From the NCBI GenBank assembly GCA_004562915.1, contig SFQZ01000020.1, positions 1-57,173 on the forward strand: 57,173 nt of DNA. Direction: 5' to 3'. The position numbers were made by a program, and so were the translations under genes. The DNA comes from a bacterium. GTDB lineage: Bacteria > Bacillota_A > Clostridia > Lachnospirales > Lachnospiraceae. Each line of letters opens with the position of its first letter. Position 1 is the stretch's first letter. The notes below the pieces were generated by a model that ran no database searches, was not told the origin of the DNA, and saw nothing but the letters and a program-made list of their open reading frames with translations. Shown here one piece after another: positions 35,746-45,603 of the stretch.

Positions 35746-37836
35746 ATGAATCCTCTCAGGACTGTTTGAATGGTACATCGGAATAATGTCCGCGTTCCAC
35801 ATAAGTACATACGGGAATGTAATAGTCTCTCCTTCCAGAAAGACAGACTCCACGTTCTGTCCGTTTACATTCTGTACCAGTGACAGCTGAACTGGTCCAC
35901 CACTATAATTCTTTGGCTGTTCCAGTTTTACATTGCATTTCCATACCACTGCTCCTGTACCCTGTTCTTCAGACGGTGTCTGTGAGGAAGGATCATTGGA
36001 AGCTGCCGGTGCATGATAAATCTTAATAGTAATTGTTGTTCCAGGATCTTTTTCTGTTCCTGCCGGTATATCCTGACTTGCCACGCATCCTTCACCTACC
36101 CCATTGGATTCCGTGGTAGTCTCTACATTTACCTGGAAGCCATTATCATTCAGGGTTTTCTTAGCAGTAGCCTCATCCTGTCCGATCACGCTCGGAACCG
36201 CCACCTGCTTGTTCTCTTCACCCAGGCTGACAACCAGTGTTACCGTAGCTCCTTTGGACAGCTGTGTCCCTTCCGCCGGATCCACACTGATGATTTTTCC
36301 GATTGGAACTGTATCACTGTAACTTTGCTGAATCGATGTCTCCAGTCCCAGTGCTTTTATCTGAGCCTCCGCTTCTGACTGTGAAAGTCCCGTCACTGCC
36401 GGTACCGTTGGAGAATCTGTGCCGGCACTTACCGTATAATTAATCACAGTCCCCTGATCTACCTTGTCCCCTGCTGTCTGTTCCTGGAAAATAATCGTAC
36501 CTGCCGGTGCGTCAGACTGACTTTCGCCGATTTTATTTCCTTTCAGACCCATCTGTTCCAGAACACTAAGTGCATTCTCTTCTGTCATATTTACCAGATT
36601 TGGTACCTGAACCTGTCCATTTTCATCTACCAGATCATCCAGATCTTCCTCCTGCTCAATCTGCTGGTCATCTTCTTTTTTACTGCCAAAATTTACCAGT
36701 CCGGCTGCCTTTGCGATAAAGAAAATCAAAATACAGATAATGATTGCACCAATGATGAATCCGCCGATGGTCATGGCTTTCTCCAGCTTGGAGCTGATCT
36801 CACCTTCATCTTCGTCGTCATCTTCATCCTCATCATATTCGTTGTCTTCTTCGTCTTCATCCTCGTCATCATCCTCATACTCAGGATAATTCGGTTCCTC
36901 TTTTTTTGATACTGCATAACCGGAACGTCCTTCTCGGATCGCATCCAATTCATCTGAAGAAAGCATCACTGTCTGTGCATGACTGGAAAGCGGGGTAAGT
37001 GTAACAAAATTACCGTTGGGATCCAGAAGGGAATGCTTCAGATCTTCTATCAGCTCTGTCATACTGCTATAACGTCGATCCACACTCTTCTGTGTACATT
37101 TCAGTATAATCTGTTCCAGACTGTACGGAAGCTCCGACACATATTTTCTCGGAGATTCAATTTCTTCCTGTAAATGCTTGATGGCAATTGCTACTGTCGT
37201 ATCCCCGTCAAATGGTACTCTTCCCGTAACCATCTCATACATGGTGATACCCAGAGAATAAATATCACTTTTCGCATCACTGTAGCCCCCACGTACCTGT
37301 TCCGGGGAACTATAATGTACTGAGCCCATAACATTAGAACTGATGGTGTTAGAAGAAGCCGCACGAGCAATACCAAAGTCAGACAGCTTTACTTTGCCGT
37401 CTGTGGATATAATAATATTCTGAGGTTTTACGTCTCTATGAATAATATTGCTTCTATGAGCCGCTTCCAGCCCCAATGAAACCTGAATGGCAATACTGGT
37501 TGCCTCTCTTACCGTCAGTTTTCCTTTTCTCGTAATATAATCCTTCAGAGTAATACCCTGAACCAATTCCATAACGATATAGTAAATGCCATTATCCTCC
37601 CCTACATCATAGACATTTACCACATTCGGATGCGCCAGCCCTGCGGCTGCCTGCGCTTCTTTCCGGAACTTTGCGATAAAACTCCTGTCTTCGCTGAATT
37701 CCGCTTTCATCACCTTCACTGCTACAAGACGATTCAGCTTATGATCTTTTGCTTTGTATACGTCAGCCATACCGCCGCTTCCGATTCTGCTGATGATCTC
37801 GTATCTTTCTCCTACAATCATTCCCTCTTTTAACAT
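34861..37836 (-). CDS. prkC: PASTA Ser/Thr kinase PrkC reading in frame into RsgA
   Basis: One 991-residue reading frame. Residues 1-270 are a Hanks kinase: glycine loop GSGGMADVY, K41, HRDVKPQN (D135) and DFG (D153). An acidic stretch (319-346) precedes one membrane helix (357-376). Three extracellular PASTA repeats follow (about 402-605), then a C-terminal domain. After FPYVL (about 684) the frame changes character and enters RsgA at Met 698. In another frame, right there, the DNA reads YVERGHYSDVPFKQS and stops (TGA 35758-35756), which looks like the proper PrkC end. So the fusion seems caused by a frame-changing deletion or indel. Topology argues against a working fusion: RsgA would be outside the cell. 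Confidence 0.85.
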   Translation of the reverse strand: MLKEGMIVGERYEIISRIGSGGMADVYKAKDHKLNRLVAVKVMKAEFSEDRSFIAKFRKEAQAAAGLAHPNVVNVYDVGEDNGIYYIVMELVQGITLKDYITRKGKLTVREATSIAIQVSLGLEAAHRSNIIHRDVKPQNIIISTDGKVKLSDFGIARAASSNTISSNVMGSVHYSSPEQVRGGYSDAKSDIYSLGITMYEMVTGRVPFDGDTTVAIAIKHLQEEIESPRKYVSELPYSLEQIILKCTQKSVDRRYSSMTELIEDLKHSLLDPNGNFVTLTPLSSHAQTVMLSSDELDAIREGRSGYAVSKKEEPNYPEYEDDDEDEDEEDNEYDEDEDDDEDEGEISSKLEKAMTIGGFIIGAIIICILIFFIAKAAGLVNFGSKKEDDQQIEQEEDLDDLVDENGQVQVPNLVNMTEENALSVLEQMGLKGNKIGESQSDAPAGTIIFQEQTAGDKVDQGTVINYTVSAGTDSPTVPAVTGLSQSEAEAQIKALGLETSIQQSYSDTVPIGKIISVDPAEGTQLSKGATVTLVVSLGEENKQVAVPSVIGQDEATAKKTLNDNGFQVNVETTTESNGVGEGCVASQDIPAGTEKDPGTTITIKIYHAPAASNDPSSQTPSEEQGTGAVVWKCNVKLEQPKNYSGGPVQLSLVQNVNGQNVESVFLEGETITFPYVLMWNADIIPMYHSNSPERIHMQGKIIKGIAGFYYVDVVESGIYECKAKGIFRKEKMKPLVGDNVRIEVLDSNAMTGNLVQILPRVNQLIRPAAANVDQALVIFAVRQPEPNFGLLDRFLIAMEQQEIPVVICFNKKDLAKQEELQKICDIYEGCGYRVLTVSAEKEEGIEQIRAILEGKTTVVAGPSGVGKSSITNLLQEEVNMETGEISKKLKRGKHTTRHSQLLTVGAHTYLMDTPGFSSLFVEGMEKEELRMYFPEIRRYEGECRFQGCVHVNEPDCKVKAAVKEGIISTERYESYVSLYEELKEKEKRRY

Positions 37837-38576
37837 TCTTTCACCTCGTTTGTAAATGGTTCAATTATAATTACCGAAATATTATCTCTGCCGCCGTTTT
37901 CATTAGCAAGCGCAACCAGACTTTCGGCTGATTTTTCTATATCATCTGACACACACAGGATTTCCTGTATGGTATCATCACTTACCATATTGCTCAACCC
38001 GTCGGAACACATAAGTATCCGGGTCTCTTCCTCCAACTCCACATCAAAAAAGTCAATTCTTACGGAAGGTCCTGTTCCCACTGCACGGGTTATGATGTTT
38101 TTATCCGGATGGTTTCTCGCTTCCTCTCTGCTGATCTCGCCCCTTCGAACCATCTCAGCGATCCAGGAATGGTCTCTTGTAATCTGTACAATATCGTGAG
38201 AATCCGACAGATATAATCGGCTGTCCCCTACATTTGCTACGTATGCATAGTGCCCGACTACAGTAACCGCCACCAAGGTGGTTCCCATCCCTGCTTTCTG
38301 CGGATCCAGATCCGCCTGTACACATACCTGCTCATTCGCTGTCTCAATTGCGTGGCGGATAATCTTGATCGGATTAAAACTCATATCTCTTTTCACGGAT
38401 TCCACCATCACAGAAACGGCGCAGCGTGAAGCAAAATCCCCTGCATTATGGCCGCCCATACCATCGGCTACCACAAACAGGTTGGGAAGATTTCCAATCG
38501 GCTGTTCGGATGCATATACGTAATCCTGGTTTTCTCTTCTCTTCTGTCCCACATCTGTCACAGAATACGATTTCAT
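37830..38576 (-). CDS. prpC: PP2C-type Ser/Thr phosphatase (PrpC/Stp)
   Basis: 248-residue Mn-dependent phosphatase that opposes PrkC. The metal-binding motifs are QKRRENQDYVYA (D18), VADGMGGHNAGDFAS, MCSDGLSNMV and GGRDNISVIII. Its stop overlaps the prkC start (ATGTTAA), so kinase and phosphatase are translationally coupled. Confidence 0.95.
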   Translation of the reverse strand: MKSYSVTDVGQKRRENQDYVYASEQPIGNLPNLFVVADGMGGHNAGDFASRCAVSVMVESVKRDMSFNPIKIIRHAIETANEQVCVQADLDPQKAGMGTTLVAVTVVGHYAYVANVGDSRLYLSDSHDIVQITRDHSWIAEMVRRGEISREEARNHPDKNIITRAVGTGPSVRIDFFDVELEEETRILMCSDGLSNMVSDDTIQEILCVSDDIEKSAESLVALANENGGRDNISVIIIEPFTNEVKEC

Positions 38577-38605
38577 GACAAATTCTCCCTTTTATCTAAC
38601 TAAAA

Positions 38606-39643
38606 TCACTCCATATCGATGTATTTTTTTCTCAATTGACCGCAGGCACCATCGATATCCCTGCCCATTTCTCTTCTAATAGTAACATTTATTCTATATT
38701 TTTCAAGTTTATTTTTGAAATTCTCTATCACTTTTTTGTCTGATTGTACAAAGTTTCTCTCCTTGATCGGATTCACCGGTATGAGATTCACATGACAATT
38801 CAGTCCGCCAATCAGTGCTGCAAGCTCCCTTGCATCCGCCTCACTGTCATTTTTTCCACCTACCAGACTGTATTCAAAAGTAAGCCGCCGTCCTGTTTTT
38901 TCAAAATAATATTTACAGGCCGATATCACTTCAGTCAGAGAATATTTATATGCTATAGGCATAAGTTCACGCCTTTTCTCATCTGTAGGCGCATGCAATG
39001 ACAACGCAAGAGTAATCGTAAGCTCTTCCTCTGCCAGCTGACGGATCCTCGGCACTATTCCGCATGTAGACACCGTCAGATTTCTCTGACTGATATTCTG
39101 ACCTTTCTCATCACTCAATATGCGGATAAAACGAAGCAGATTATCATAATTATCCATCGGTTCCCCGGTTCCCATGACCACCACATTGGATACTCTCTCC
39201 CCAGTCATTTCCTGAATCCGATATACCTGATCCAACATTTCCGATGGGAGAAGATTTCTCGTGAGCCCTCCTATGGTTGACGCACAGAAACGGCAGCCCA
39301 TCCGGCAGCCCACCTGCGATGATATACAGACTGAATTGCCATGTTTATATTTCATCCATACGCTTTCGATCACATTGCCGTCACGGAGGCGGAACAGATA
39401 TTTTTGCGTGCCGTCTATTTTAGATGTCTGTACCTCCACAGGCTCCAGACACACCAACGGTTCCTGCTCCTCCAGCTTATTCCGTAGATTCAGAGAAAGA
39501 TTCGTCATCTCCCCATAAGAACCCACGGTCTTTTTATGCAGCCACTCAAAAACCTGCTTTCCTTTAAAAGGCTTCTCCCCGAGAGAAACCATCCTTTCCT
39601 TCAACTCATCCTCATATAAAGACTTAATGTCCAGCTTTTCCAT
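38606..39643 (-). CDS. rlmN: 23S rRNA/tRNA adenine-C2 methyltransferase
   Basis: Radical-SAM methyltransferase acting on A2503 of 23S rRNA and on tRNA. It has 345 residues. The cluster motif CRMGCRFCAST (about 112-118) binds the 4Fe-4S centre. GTGEPMDNYDN and LALSLHAPTDEKR are typical. The C-terminal Cys expected for the methyl relay is in DGACGQL. GGAGTACACT precedes the ATG. Confidence 0.95.
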   Translation of the reverse strand: MEKLDIKSLYEDELKERMVSLGEKPFKGKQVFEWLHKKTVGSYGEMTNLSLNLRNKLEEQEPLVCLEPVEVQTSKIDGTQKYLFRLRDGNVIESVWMKYKHGNSVCISSQVGCRMGCRFCASTIGGLTRNLLPSEMLDQVYRIQEMTGERVSNVVVMGTGEPMDNYDNLLRFIRILSDEKGQNISQRNLTVSTCGIVPRIRQLAEEELTITLALSLHAPTDEKRRELMPIAYKYSLTEVISACKYYFEKTGRRLTFEYSLVGGKNDSEADARELAALIGGLNCHVNLIPVNPIKERNFVQSDKKVIENFKNKLEKYRINVTIRREMGRDIDGACGQLRKKYIDME

Positions 39644-39807
39644 AGTGTACTCCTTCTTCTGGAATCTGTGTACTGTTCATTTAGTTTCGTGCATTAAGCA
39701 AAAGAGTCCCGGGTATGAAACTAATATCAGAGACATCCCGCTCCCTGCCTCTGCAATCATTTTCATGCTTCTGACTCTCCGTCTCCCTCACAACCAAAAT
39801 AACATTT

Positions 39808-41160
39808 CTATTTTTTTCTAAAACGTGCCAGGAAAAATCCATCCGTTTTATGAACTCCCGGCAACAACTGCAAATATCCTTTTTCTGTGGTTTCGCTGTG
39901 TAGTTCTTCGCACAGATACGGGTCCAGACTTTCCAGTTTATAAGGATAGTTTTCCAGAAACCATTCCACATTTTCAATGTTTTCTTCTTTTGTAATGGTA
40001 CAGGTGCTGTAGATCAGTGTTCCACACGGTTTTACATAGGACGCTGCATTATGTAGAATCTGGCGCTGCAAAACCACCAGTTCCTGAATCTTATCCTGAT
40101 CCACCCGGTATTTAATGTCCGTCTTTTTCCCAATGACACCCAACCCGGAGCACGGAACATCTGCCAGTACAATATCCGCTTTTTCCAGGGATTCTTTATC
40201 CCTTACCGTAGCATCCTTTTTACTGGCTGTGATATTGATCGCACCTGTCCGTTTTATATTTTCCTGAATCAGTTCCACTTTATAATCCGTCAGATCCCGG
40301 GCATCCACATGACCATATCCTTCCATCTTGTCGGCAACATGAAGACTCTTTCCTCCAGGTGCCGCACACAGGTCGATCACATAATCTCCGATTTTGGGTG
40401 CTGCAACCTCTGTAACCAGCATAGAACTGATATCCTGTACCACAAATCTTCCCATAACAAAGGATTTCAGTCCTGCCAGATGACTGTAATCAGACAAATA
40501 CCAAGCATAGGGAAGATACGGTGCTTTTTCCACCTTAGCTCCCTGCTTCATCAAACTGGATACTGTCAGTTCGGGATCCATCCGATAAAGCTGGCATCGG
40601 ATCGTAGTCGGTCGATCCGCCAGAAATTCTTTCAGCATCGTCTCTGTCATCTCAGATCCATATTCACACAGCCATCTCTCCACCAGCCACAAAGGCATAG
40701 AATACCATACAGAAAGATATTCTGACAGATTTTTCTCCCTGACTGGATATACAATATGATCTTTTTCTCTGGACACGGTTCGCAAAACACCGTTAACAAA
40801 CCCTTTCAGACTATAAAATCCTTTTTTCTGTGCCAGTTTTACTGCTTCATTACACGCCGCCGAGTCCGGAACACTGTCCATAAACAGAATCTGATATACA
40901 CCGCAGCGGAGAATATTACGGATCACCGGCTTCATTTTTTTAACTTTTACATTGGAATACTGATCCAATACATAATCGATCCGAAGCATGTATTCCAGTG
41001 TTCCTTCCACAAGCCGATTGATAAATGCTCTTTCTTTCTTGGGAAGATACTGCATTTTATCAAGGGCATTGCGAACAGCAATATGGCTGTATTCATTTCC
41101 CTGAGTAATCTCCAGAAGTATTTCAAGGGCTGCGCCTCTTACATCAGATTCAATCGTCAC
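39808..41160 (-). CDS. rsmB: 16S rRNA m5C967 methyltransferase
   Basis: 450 residues: an N-terminal NusB-like domain (to about 145), then a SAM-dependent RNA methyltransferase domain. DLCAAPGGKSLHVAD binds SAM and ADVPCSGLG and YSTCTI carry the catalytic Cys residues. It starts at GTG 41160, overlapping the stop of the peptidase gene (GTGA), with GGAGG 8 bases upstream. 164 bases of unassigned sequence separate it from rlmN. Confidence 0.94.
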   Translation of the reverse strand: MTIESDVRGAALEILLEITQGNEYSHIAVRNALDKMQYLPKKERAFINRLVEGTLEYMLRIDYVLDQYSNVKVKKMKPVIRNILRCGVYQILFMDSVPDSAACNEAVKLAQKKGFYSLKGFVNGVLRTVSREKDHIVYPVREKNLSEYLSVWYSMPLWLVERWLCEYGSEMTETMLKEFLADRPTTIRCQLYRMDPELTVSSLMKQGAKVEKAPYLPYAWYLSDYSHLAGLKSFVMGRFVVQDISSMLVTEVAAPKIGDYVIDLCAAPGGKSLHVADKMEGYGHVDARDLTDYKVELIQENIKRTGAINITASKKDATVRDKESLEKADIVLADVPCSGLGVIGKKTDIKYRVDQDKIQELVVLQRQILHNAASYVKPCGTLIYSTCTITKEENIENVEWFLENYPYKLESLDPYLCEELHSETTEKGYLQLLPGVHKTDGFFLARFRKK

Positions 41161-41860
41161 GTCTTCTTCCTCCGGATAAAATAATCAAACGCAGTAACTG
41201 AAGAAGTGCTCCTGCCAATGCTGCCACATACGTAAGACCTGCGGCAAACAGCACTTTTTTCGCACCTCTGATTTCTTCTTCTGTGCGAACGATCCCCGTG
41301 CTCTTCAGCATAGCAATCGCTCTCCGGGATGCATTCATCTCACAGGGCAGAGTCAGAAGCTGAAAGACTACAACTGCCCCAAAAAGTATAATTCCCAGAG
41401 TCTGAAGCGGTTCCAGAGAAAAAATCAATCCCAGGATAAAAATCGGTATCGCCGCATTAGAACTGATCTGTACCACCGGGTTTACAAAATTGATCACCCG
41501 GTTTACCACATATCCACTGGCATGCTGCATGGCATGTCCACATTCATGAGCAGCTGTAGCTACCGCTGTAATACTGGGCTGAGCAAACAGATCTTCAGAC
41601 AAATGAATTGTTTTATCATACCGGTAAAATGAACTTCCTGTACCACCCAGCCTGTAAAGTCCCACATCATAGATTCTGGCTGCGTGCAAAACACGCTCCA
41701 CCGCTTCCTGCCCTGTCACACCTGATGAAATTCTGACCCGGCTGTATCGTCTCATCGTTGATGTACAATAACCGGAAGCTGCCAGTGCAATCAATGCAGC
41801 AATCAGTACAAGTACGTATGTGGGATCAAAATACATTCTATAACCCATTCCATAATACAT
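41150..41860 (-). CDS. Zinc metallopeptidase, YugP family
   Basis: 236-residue membrane protein with predicted helices near both ends and in the middle. The zinc motif AAHECGHAMQHASGY (HExxH) is at about 101-115. YugP-type proteins (DUF2268-like neutral zinc peptidases) have no firmly assigned substrate. It lies between fmt and rsmB, overlapping rsmB by 11 bases. Confidence 0.88.
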   Translation of the reverse strand: MYYGMGYRMYFDPTYVLVLIAALIALAASGYCTSTMRRYSRVRISSGVTGQEAVERVLHAARIYDVGLYRLGGTGSSFYRYDKTIHLSEDLFAQPSITAVATAAHECGHAMQHASGYVVNRVINFVNPVVQISSNAAIPIFILGLIFSLEPLQTLGIILFGAVVVFQLLTLPCEMNASRRAIAMLKSTGIVRTEEEIRGAKKVLFAAGLTYVAALAGALLQLLRLIILSGGRRRDD

Positions 41861-41905
41861 CTGCTCTCTCCTCTTTTCCTATCAATCCGTTCAGGTTCTC
41901 TTCTT

Positions 41906-42847
41906 TCATAATAAAACGCTTCCCGTCTCTACAGTATACCCCCGCAGAAATGCCGGAGTATCCATTCTTTTCTTTCCCTCTAGCTGAAGCTCCGTGATAT
42001 TCAATATACCCTGTCCGGTTTTTACATAAAAGCCTTGGGTATCGGCCTGAATTACCGTACCCGGAGCCAAAGCAGTATCCTTTCCAGACTCCTCTATCAC
42101 CTGTGCTTTCCAAATCTTCAGTGTTTTGCCTTTCAGTTTTGTGTAAGCGCTGGGCCATGGATTCAATCCACGTACCAATCTCTCAATCTCCACAGCCGGA
42201 CGATTCCAGTCAACATTTCCCATCTGTTTCTGAATCATGGCTGCATAAGGTGTGGGACTTTCCTCCGGCTGTTTTTCATACACAGCCGTACCATTTTTCA
42301 AGGACGGAAGAGTATCCACAAGAAGCCTTGCACCCGCTGCACTCAGCTTATCAAACAGACTTCCGCCTGTTTCCTCTTCCGCGATCGGCACAACCACCTT
42401 TGTGATCATGTCCCCCGTATCAAGCCCCGCATCCATTTTCATGATCGTAACACCTGACTGTGGCTCACCGTCGATCACAGCCCACTGAATCGGTGCTGCT
42501 CCCCGGTATTTCGGTAAAAGAGACGCATGTACATTGATGCAGCCGTAAGGTGGCAGATTCAGGATTTCCTGCGGAATAATCTGTCCGAATGCGACCACTA
42601 CGATAACCTCCGGTTCCAGTTTGCTCAATATCTCTATGAACTCAGGCTCCCTGACCTTTTTCGGCTGATATACTGGAAGTCCCAGCTCAAGTGCAGCTTC
42701 CTTTACCGGAGTGGGCATAAGGCTTTTTCCTCTTCCTTTCGGTTTATCAGGCTGACTCACCACCCCTACAACTTCATGACCTGCTTTCACCAGTTCACGC
42801 AAAGTCCCCACGGAAAAATCCGGAGTTCCCATAAAAATAACTCTCAT
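41906..42847 (-). CDS. fmt: Methionyl-tRNA formyltransferase
   Basis: Formylates initiator Met-tRNA. It has 313 residues. FMGTPDFSVGTL starts the Rossmann-type domain, and the catalytic region INVHASLLPKYRGAAPIQWAV carries the conserved Asn, His and Asp pattern. DTGDM and the C-terminal tRNA-binding domain are present. It follows def by three bases. Confidence 0.95.
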   Translation of the reverse strand: MRVIFMGTPDFSVGTLRELVKAGHEVVGVVSQPDKPKGRGKSLMPTPVKEAALELGLPVYQPKKVREPEFIEILSKLEPEVIVVVAFGQIIPQEILNLPPYGCINVHASLLPKYRGAAPIQWAVIDGEPQSGVTIMKMDAGLDTGDMITKVVVPIAEEETGGSLFDKLSAAGARLLVDTLPSLKNGTAVYEKQPEESPTPYAAMIQKQMGNVDWNRPAVEIERLVRGLNPWPSAYTKLKGKTLKIWKAQVIEESGKDTALAPGTVIQADTQGFYVKTGQGILNITELQLEGKKRMDTPAFLRGYTVETGSVLL

Positions 42848-42850
42848 TTA

Positions 42851-43333
42851 TTATTCATCCTCTTCCTGTTCGTCATATTGATTATCATGAAGCTCCCCTT
42901 CCACATGCTCCACATACATGATACCATCCAAATGCTCACATTCATGGCAAATAGCTCTCGCAAGTAATCCTTCTCCTGTCAGAGTAAAGGGCTCCATATT
43001 TTCATCATACGCTTTTACTGTAACTACATTCGGTCTTGTAACCGTACCTGATTTTCCGGGAAGGCTCAGACATCCTTCATCACCGGTCTGTGAACCGGAA
43101 GTTTCCGTAATTTCCGGATTGATCAGTACCCACGGACGATCTCCAACATCAATTACAACGATTCTCTTTAAAATTCCCACCTGTGGTGCTGCCAGACCCA
43201 CTCCATATGCATCATACATAGTATCCAGCATATCCTTAATCAGGGTTTTAATTTTCGGTGTCACCTCATCTACCGGGCGGCATTTTTTTGTTAAAATGCG
43301 ATCACCCATAATTCTGATTTTACGAATTGCCAT
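42851..43333 (-). CDS. def: Peptide deformylase
   Basis: Removes the formyl group from nascent proteins. It has 160 residues. All three motifs are intact: GVGLAAPQVG, EGCLSLPG (Cys ligand) and HECEHLDG (two His ligands and catalytic Glu). The C-terminus is acidic (YDEQEEDE). It precedes fmt, with which it acts. Confidence 0.96.
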   Translation of the reverse strand: MAIRKIRIMGDRILTKKCRPVDEVTPKIKTLIKDMLDTMYDAYGVGLAAPQVGILKRIVVIDVGDRPWVLINPEITETSGSQTGDEGCLSLPGKSGTVTRPNVVTVKAYDENMEPFTLTGEGLLARAICHECEHLDGIMYVEHVEGELHDNQYDEQEEDE

Positions 43334-43360
43334 TCTGCATCCTCCATTTACTTTCTATAG

Positions 43361-45592
43361 TTAGTTATTAAATTGAAACTGTATCCTAATATTCTTAAAA
43401 CCGCTGTTGATCTCAATATACTGTTCCAGTTTATCTTTTGCTCTCAACAACTGTTCCATATTTTCATGTTTTATATACAGTACTTGTCTGTACATGTCGG
43501 CAACCTTCGCCACCGGTTCATCCGCCGGACCGATCATCTGAAGATGTCCTCCCACGTCAACTTTCCTAAGAAAACGCCTGATATATCCCATACCTGCTGT
43601 TAAGAGTTCTTCATCCATACTGCTGCCTCTTACAGCAAATAGATTGGATACCGGAGGATAGGACATTAATTGACGGTACTCTATTTCTTCCTGATAAAAT
43701 CCGGGATAATCCTGACGGATTGCCGCCTGTATGCTGTAATGTTCCGGTTGATAGGTCTGTATCACCGCTTCTCCCGGCGTTTCTCCCCGCCCGGCCCGGC
43801 CCACAGCCTGCGTCAGAAGCTGAAATGTCCTCTCACTGGCACGGTAATCGCTGATGTTCAGAGACAAATCCGCTGCAAGGACTCCCACCAGTGTTACTTT
43901 GGGAAAATCATGCCCCTTAACGATCATCTGGGTGCCGATCAGTATATCAGCCTCCTGATTGGCAAATGCAGAAAGGATCTGCGCATGCCCTTCTTTTTTT
44001 TTCGTGGTATCCAGATCCATCCTTAGGACTCTCGCCTGGGGATACATTTTTTTTACAATATCCTCGATCTGCTGAGTTCCCGCCCGGAATCCTCCAATAT
44101 AAGGGGATCCGCATCTGGGACATCGCTCCGGCTGTCCGGTTTCATATCCACAGTAATGACAGACCATCCTTCCATGCCGATGCAGCGATAAAGACACATC
44201 ACAATGCGGACACTTCATCACACTTCCGCAGGCACGACATGACAAAAATCCCGCATATCCCCGTCGGTTCAAGAACAACATCACCTGTTCCTTTTTTCGA
44301 AGTCTCTCCTCAATGCCCGTTTGTAATTTTCTGCTCAGGATCGAACGATTTCCCTCTTTTAATTCTTCCCTGAGATCCACCGTATATACAATGGGAAGAC
44401 TTCTGTTTTCATAACGATGTTCCATCTCAAACAGACGATACCTCCCCTGCTTTGCCCGGTAATACGCATCTACCGACGGTGTTGCGCTTCCCATCACCAC
44501 CCGGCTGTTCTCAAGCTCTCCCCGTGCGATGGCTGTTTCCCTGGCATGATAACAGGGTGTGGTCTCACTCTGATAAGAAGTTTCATGCTCCTCATCAATC
44601 AAAATCAAACCCAGATCAGGAAACGGTGTAAACAATGCAGACCGGGGACCGATCATAATCTGGATCTCCCCCTTTTTAGCTCTCTCGAACTGATCTGAAC
44701 GTTCCCCCTGTGACAGCCGGGAATGAAGAACCGATACCCGGTCTCCAAATCGATGATAAAATCGCAAAACTGTCTGATATGTTAACGCAATCTCAGGTAT
44801 CAGCAGAATCACCTGTCTGCCTTCTTTAATGATTTTGTCCATCAGTTCCATATAAATCTGCGTCTTTCCGCTTCCTGTAACTCCCCGGATCAGGCAGGGT
44901 CTGTCATCATTTTGTTTCCATCCTTCCAGGATCGCATCTGTAATTCTCTGCTGCTCATCCGTAAGAGTAAAAACTTCCAATCCGCTCTCTGCTTCCTGCA
45001 CCGGATTGCGGTACACTGTCCTCGACTGGATCCGAAAAATTCCCTGATCCTCCATGGTTTTCAGAACTCCTGCCGCCACATGGAGTTTATTTACTGCCAG
45101 CGTATAAGACAGTTGTCCTTCCTCCAACACGGCTTCCAGAATCCTCTGTCTGGCCACATGGTGCTTCTTCTTATAAACTTCCAACTGTTTTTCTGCTTCC
45201 TCTTTGGTGATTTTCAGAGAAATCCACCGTTCTTCCCGCTGTCTGATCTTCTGTTTCACGGGAAGTACCGTCTTTAATGCCTGAATCATAGTGGATCCAT
45301 ACTGCTTTCGCATCCATGCCGCCAGTGCGATCAAACGGGACTCTATGCTGTTGGTATTATCTTCCACTGCCAGAATCTCTTTCATTTTTTCCATTTCATA
45401 AGAAGGATAATCTGTAATCCGGATCACATATCCCCGAATCGTCCTTCCTCCGTTTCCAAATGGAACCGAAACCTGCATTCCCGGTTTCAGAATTCCCACC
45501 ATCTCGGGTGGAATTTGGTACTGAAAGGTACGATCCAGCTTTTCACTGGTTATATCAACAATTATATCGGCAAACCATTTCTGTTCACTCAT
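43361..45592 (-). CDS. priA: Primosomal replication restart helicase PriA
   Basis: 743-residue superfamily 2 helicase that reloads the replisome. Walker A GVTGSGKTQIY (about 243), Walker B LILIDEEHETSYQ, and eight-Cys zinc binding region CRACGSVMKCPHCDVSL with CHYCGYE and CPRCGSPY are all present. It begins 11 bases after murE, with AAGGCGG upstream. Confidence 0.95.
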   Translation of the reverse strand: MSEQKWFADIIVDITSEKLDRTFQYQIPPEMVGILKPGMQVSVPFGNGGRTIRGYVIRITDYPSYEMEKMKEILAVEDNTNSIESRLIALAAWMRKQYGSTMIQALKTVLPVKQKIRQREERWISLKITKEEAEKQLEVYKKKHHVARQRILEAVLEEGQLSYTLAVNKLHVAAGVLKTMEDQGIFRIQSRTVYRNPVQEAESGLEVFTLTDEQQRITDAILEGWKQNDDRPCLIRGVTGSGKTQIYMELMDKIIKEGRQVILLIPEIALTYQTVLRFYHRFGDRVSVLHSRLSQGERSDQFERAKKGEIQIMIGPRSALFTPFPDLGLILIDEEHETSYQSETTPCYHARETAIARGELENSRVVMGSATPSVDAYYRAKQGRYRLFEMEHRYENRSLPIVYTVDLREELKEGNRSILSRKLQTGIEERLRKKEQVMLFLNRRGYAGFLSCRACGSVMKCPHCDVSLSLHRHGRMVCHYCGYETGQPERCPRCGSPYIGGFRAGTQQIEDIVKKMYPQARVLRMDLDTTKKKEGHAQILSAFANQEADILIGTQMIVKGHDFPKVTLVGVLAADLSLNISDYRASERTFQLLTQAVGRAGRGETPGEAVIQTYQPEHYSIQAAIRQDYPGFYQEEIEYRQLMSYPPVSNLFAVRGSSMDEELLTAGMGYIRRFLRKVDVGGHLQMIGPADEPVAKVADMYRQVLYIKHENMEQLLRAKDKLEQYIEINSGFKNIRIQFQFNN

Positions 45593-45603
45593 CCGGTCCG
45601 CCT

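Noticed and set aside
39644..39807. Small gene or RNA between rsmB and rlmN
   Set aside because: The only frame crossing it overlaps rsmB in another frame without a ribosome site; I see no stable structure.
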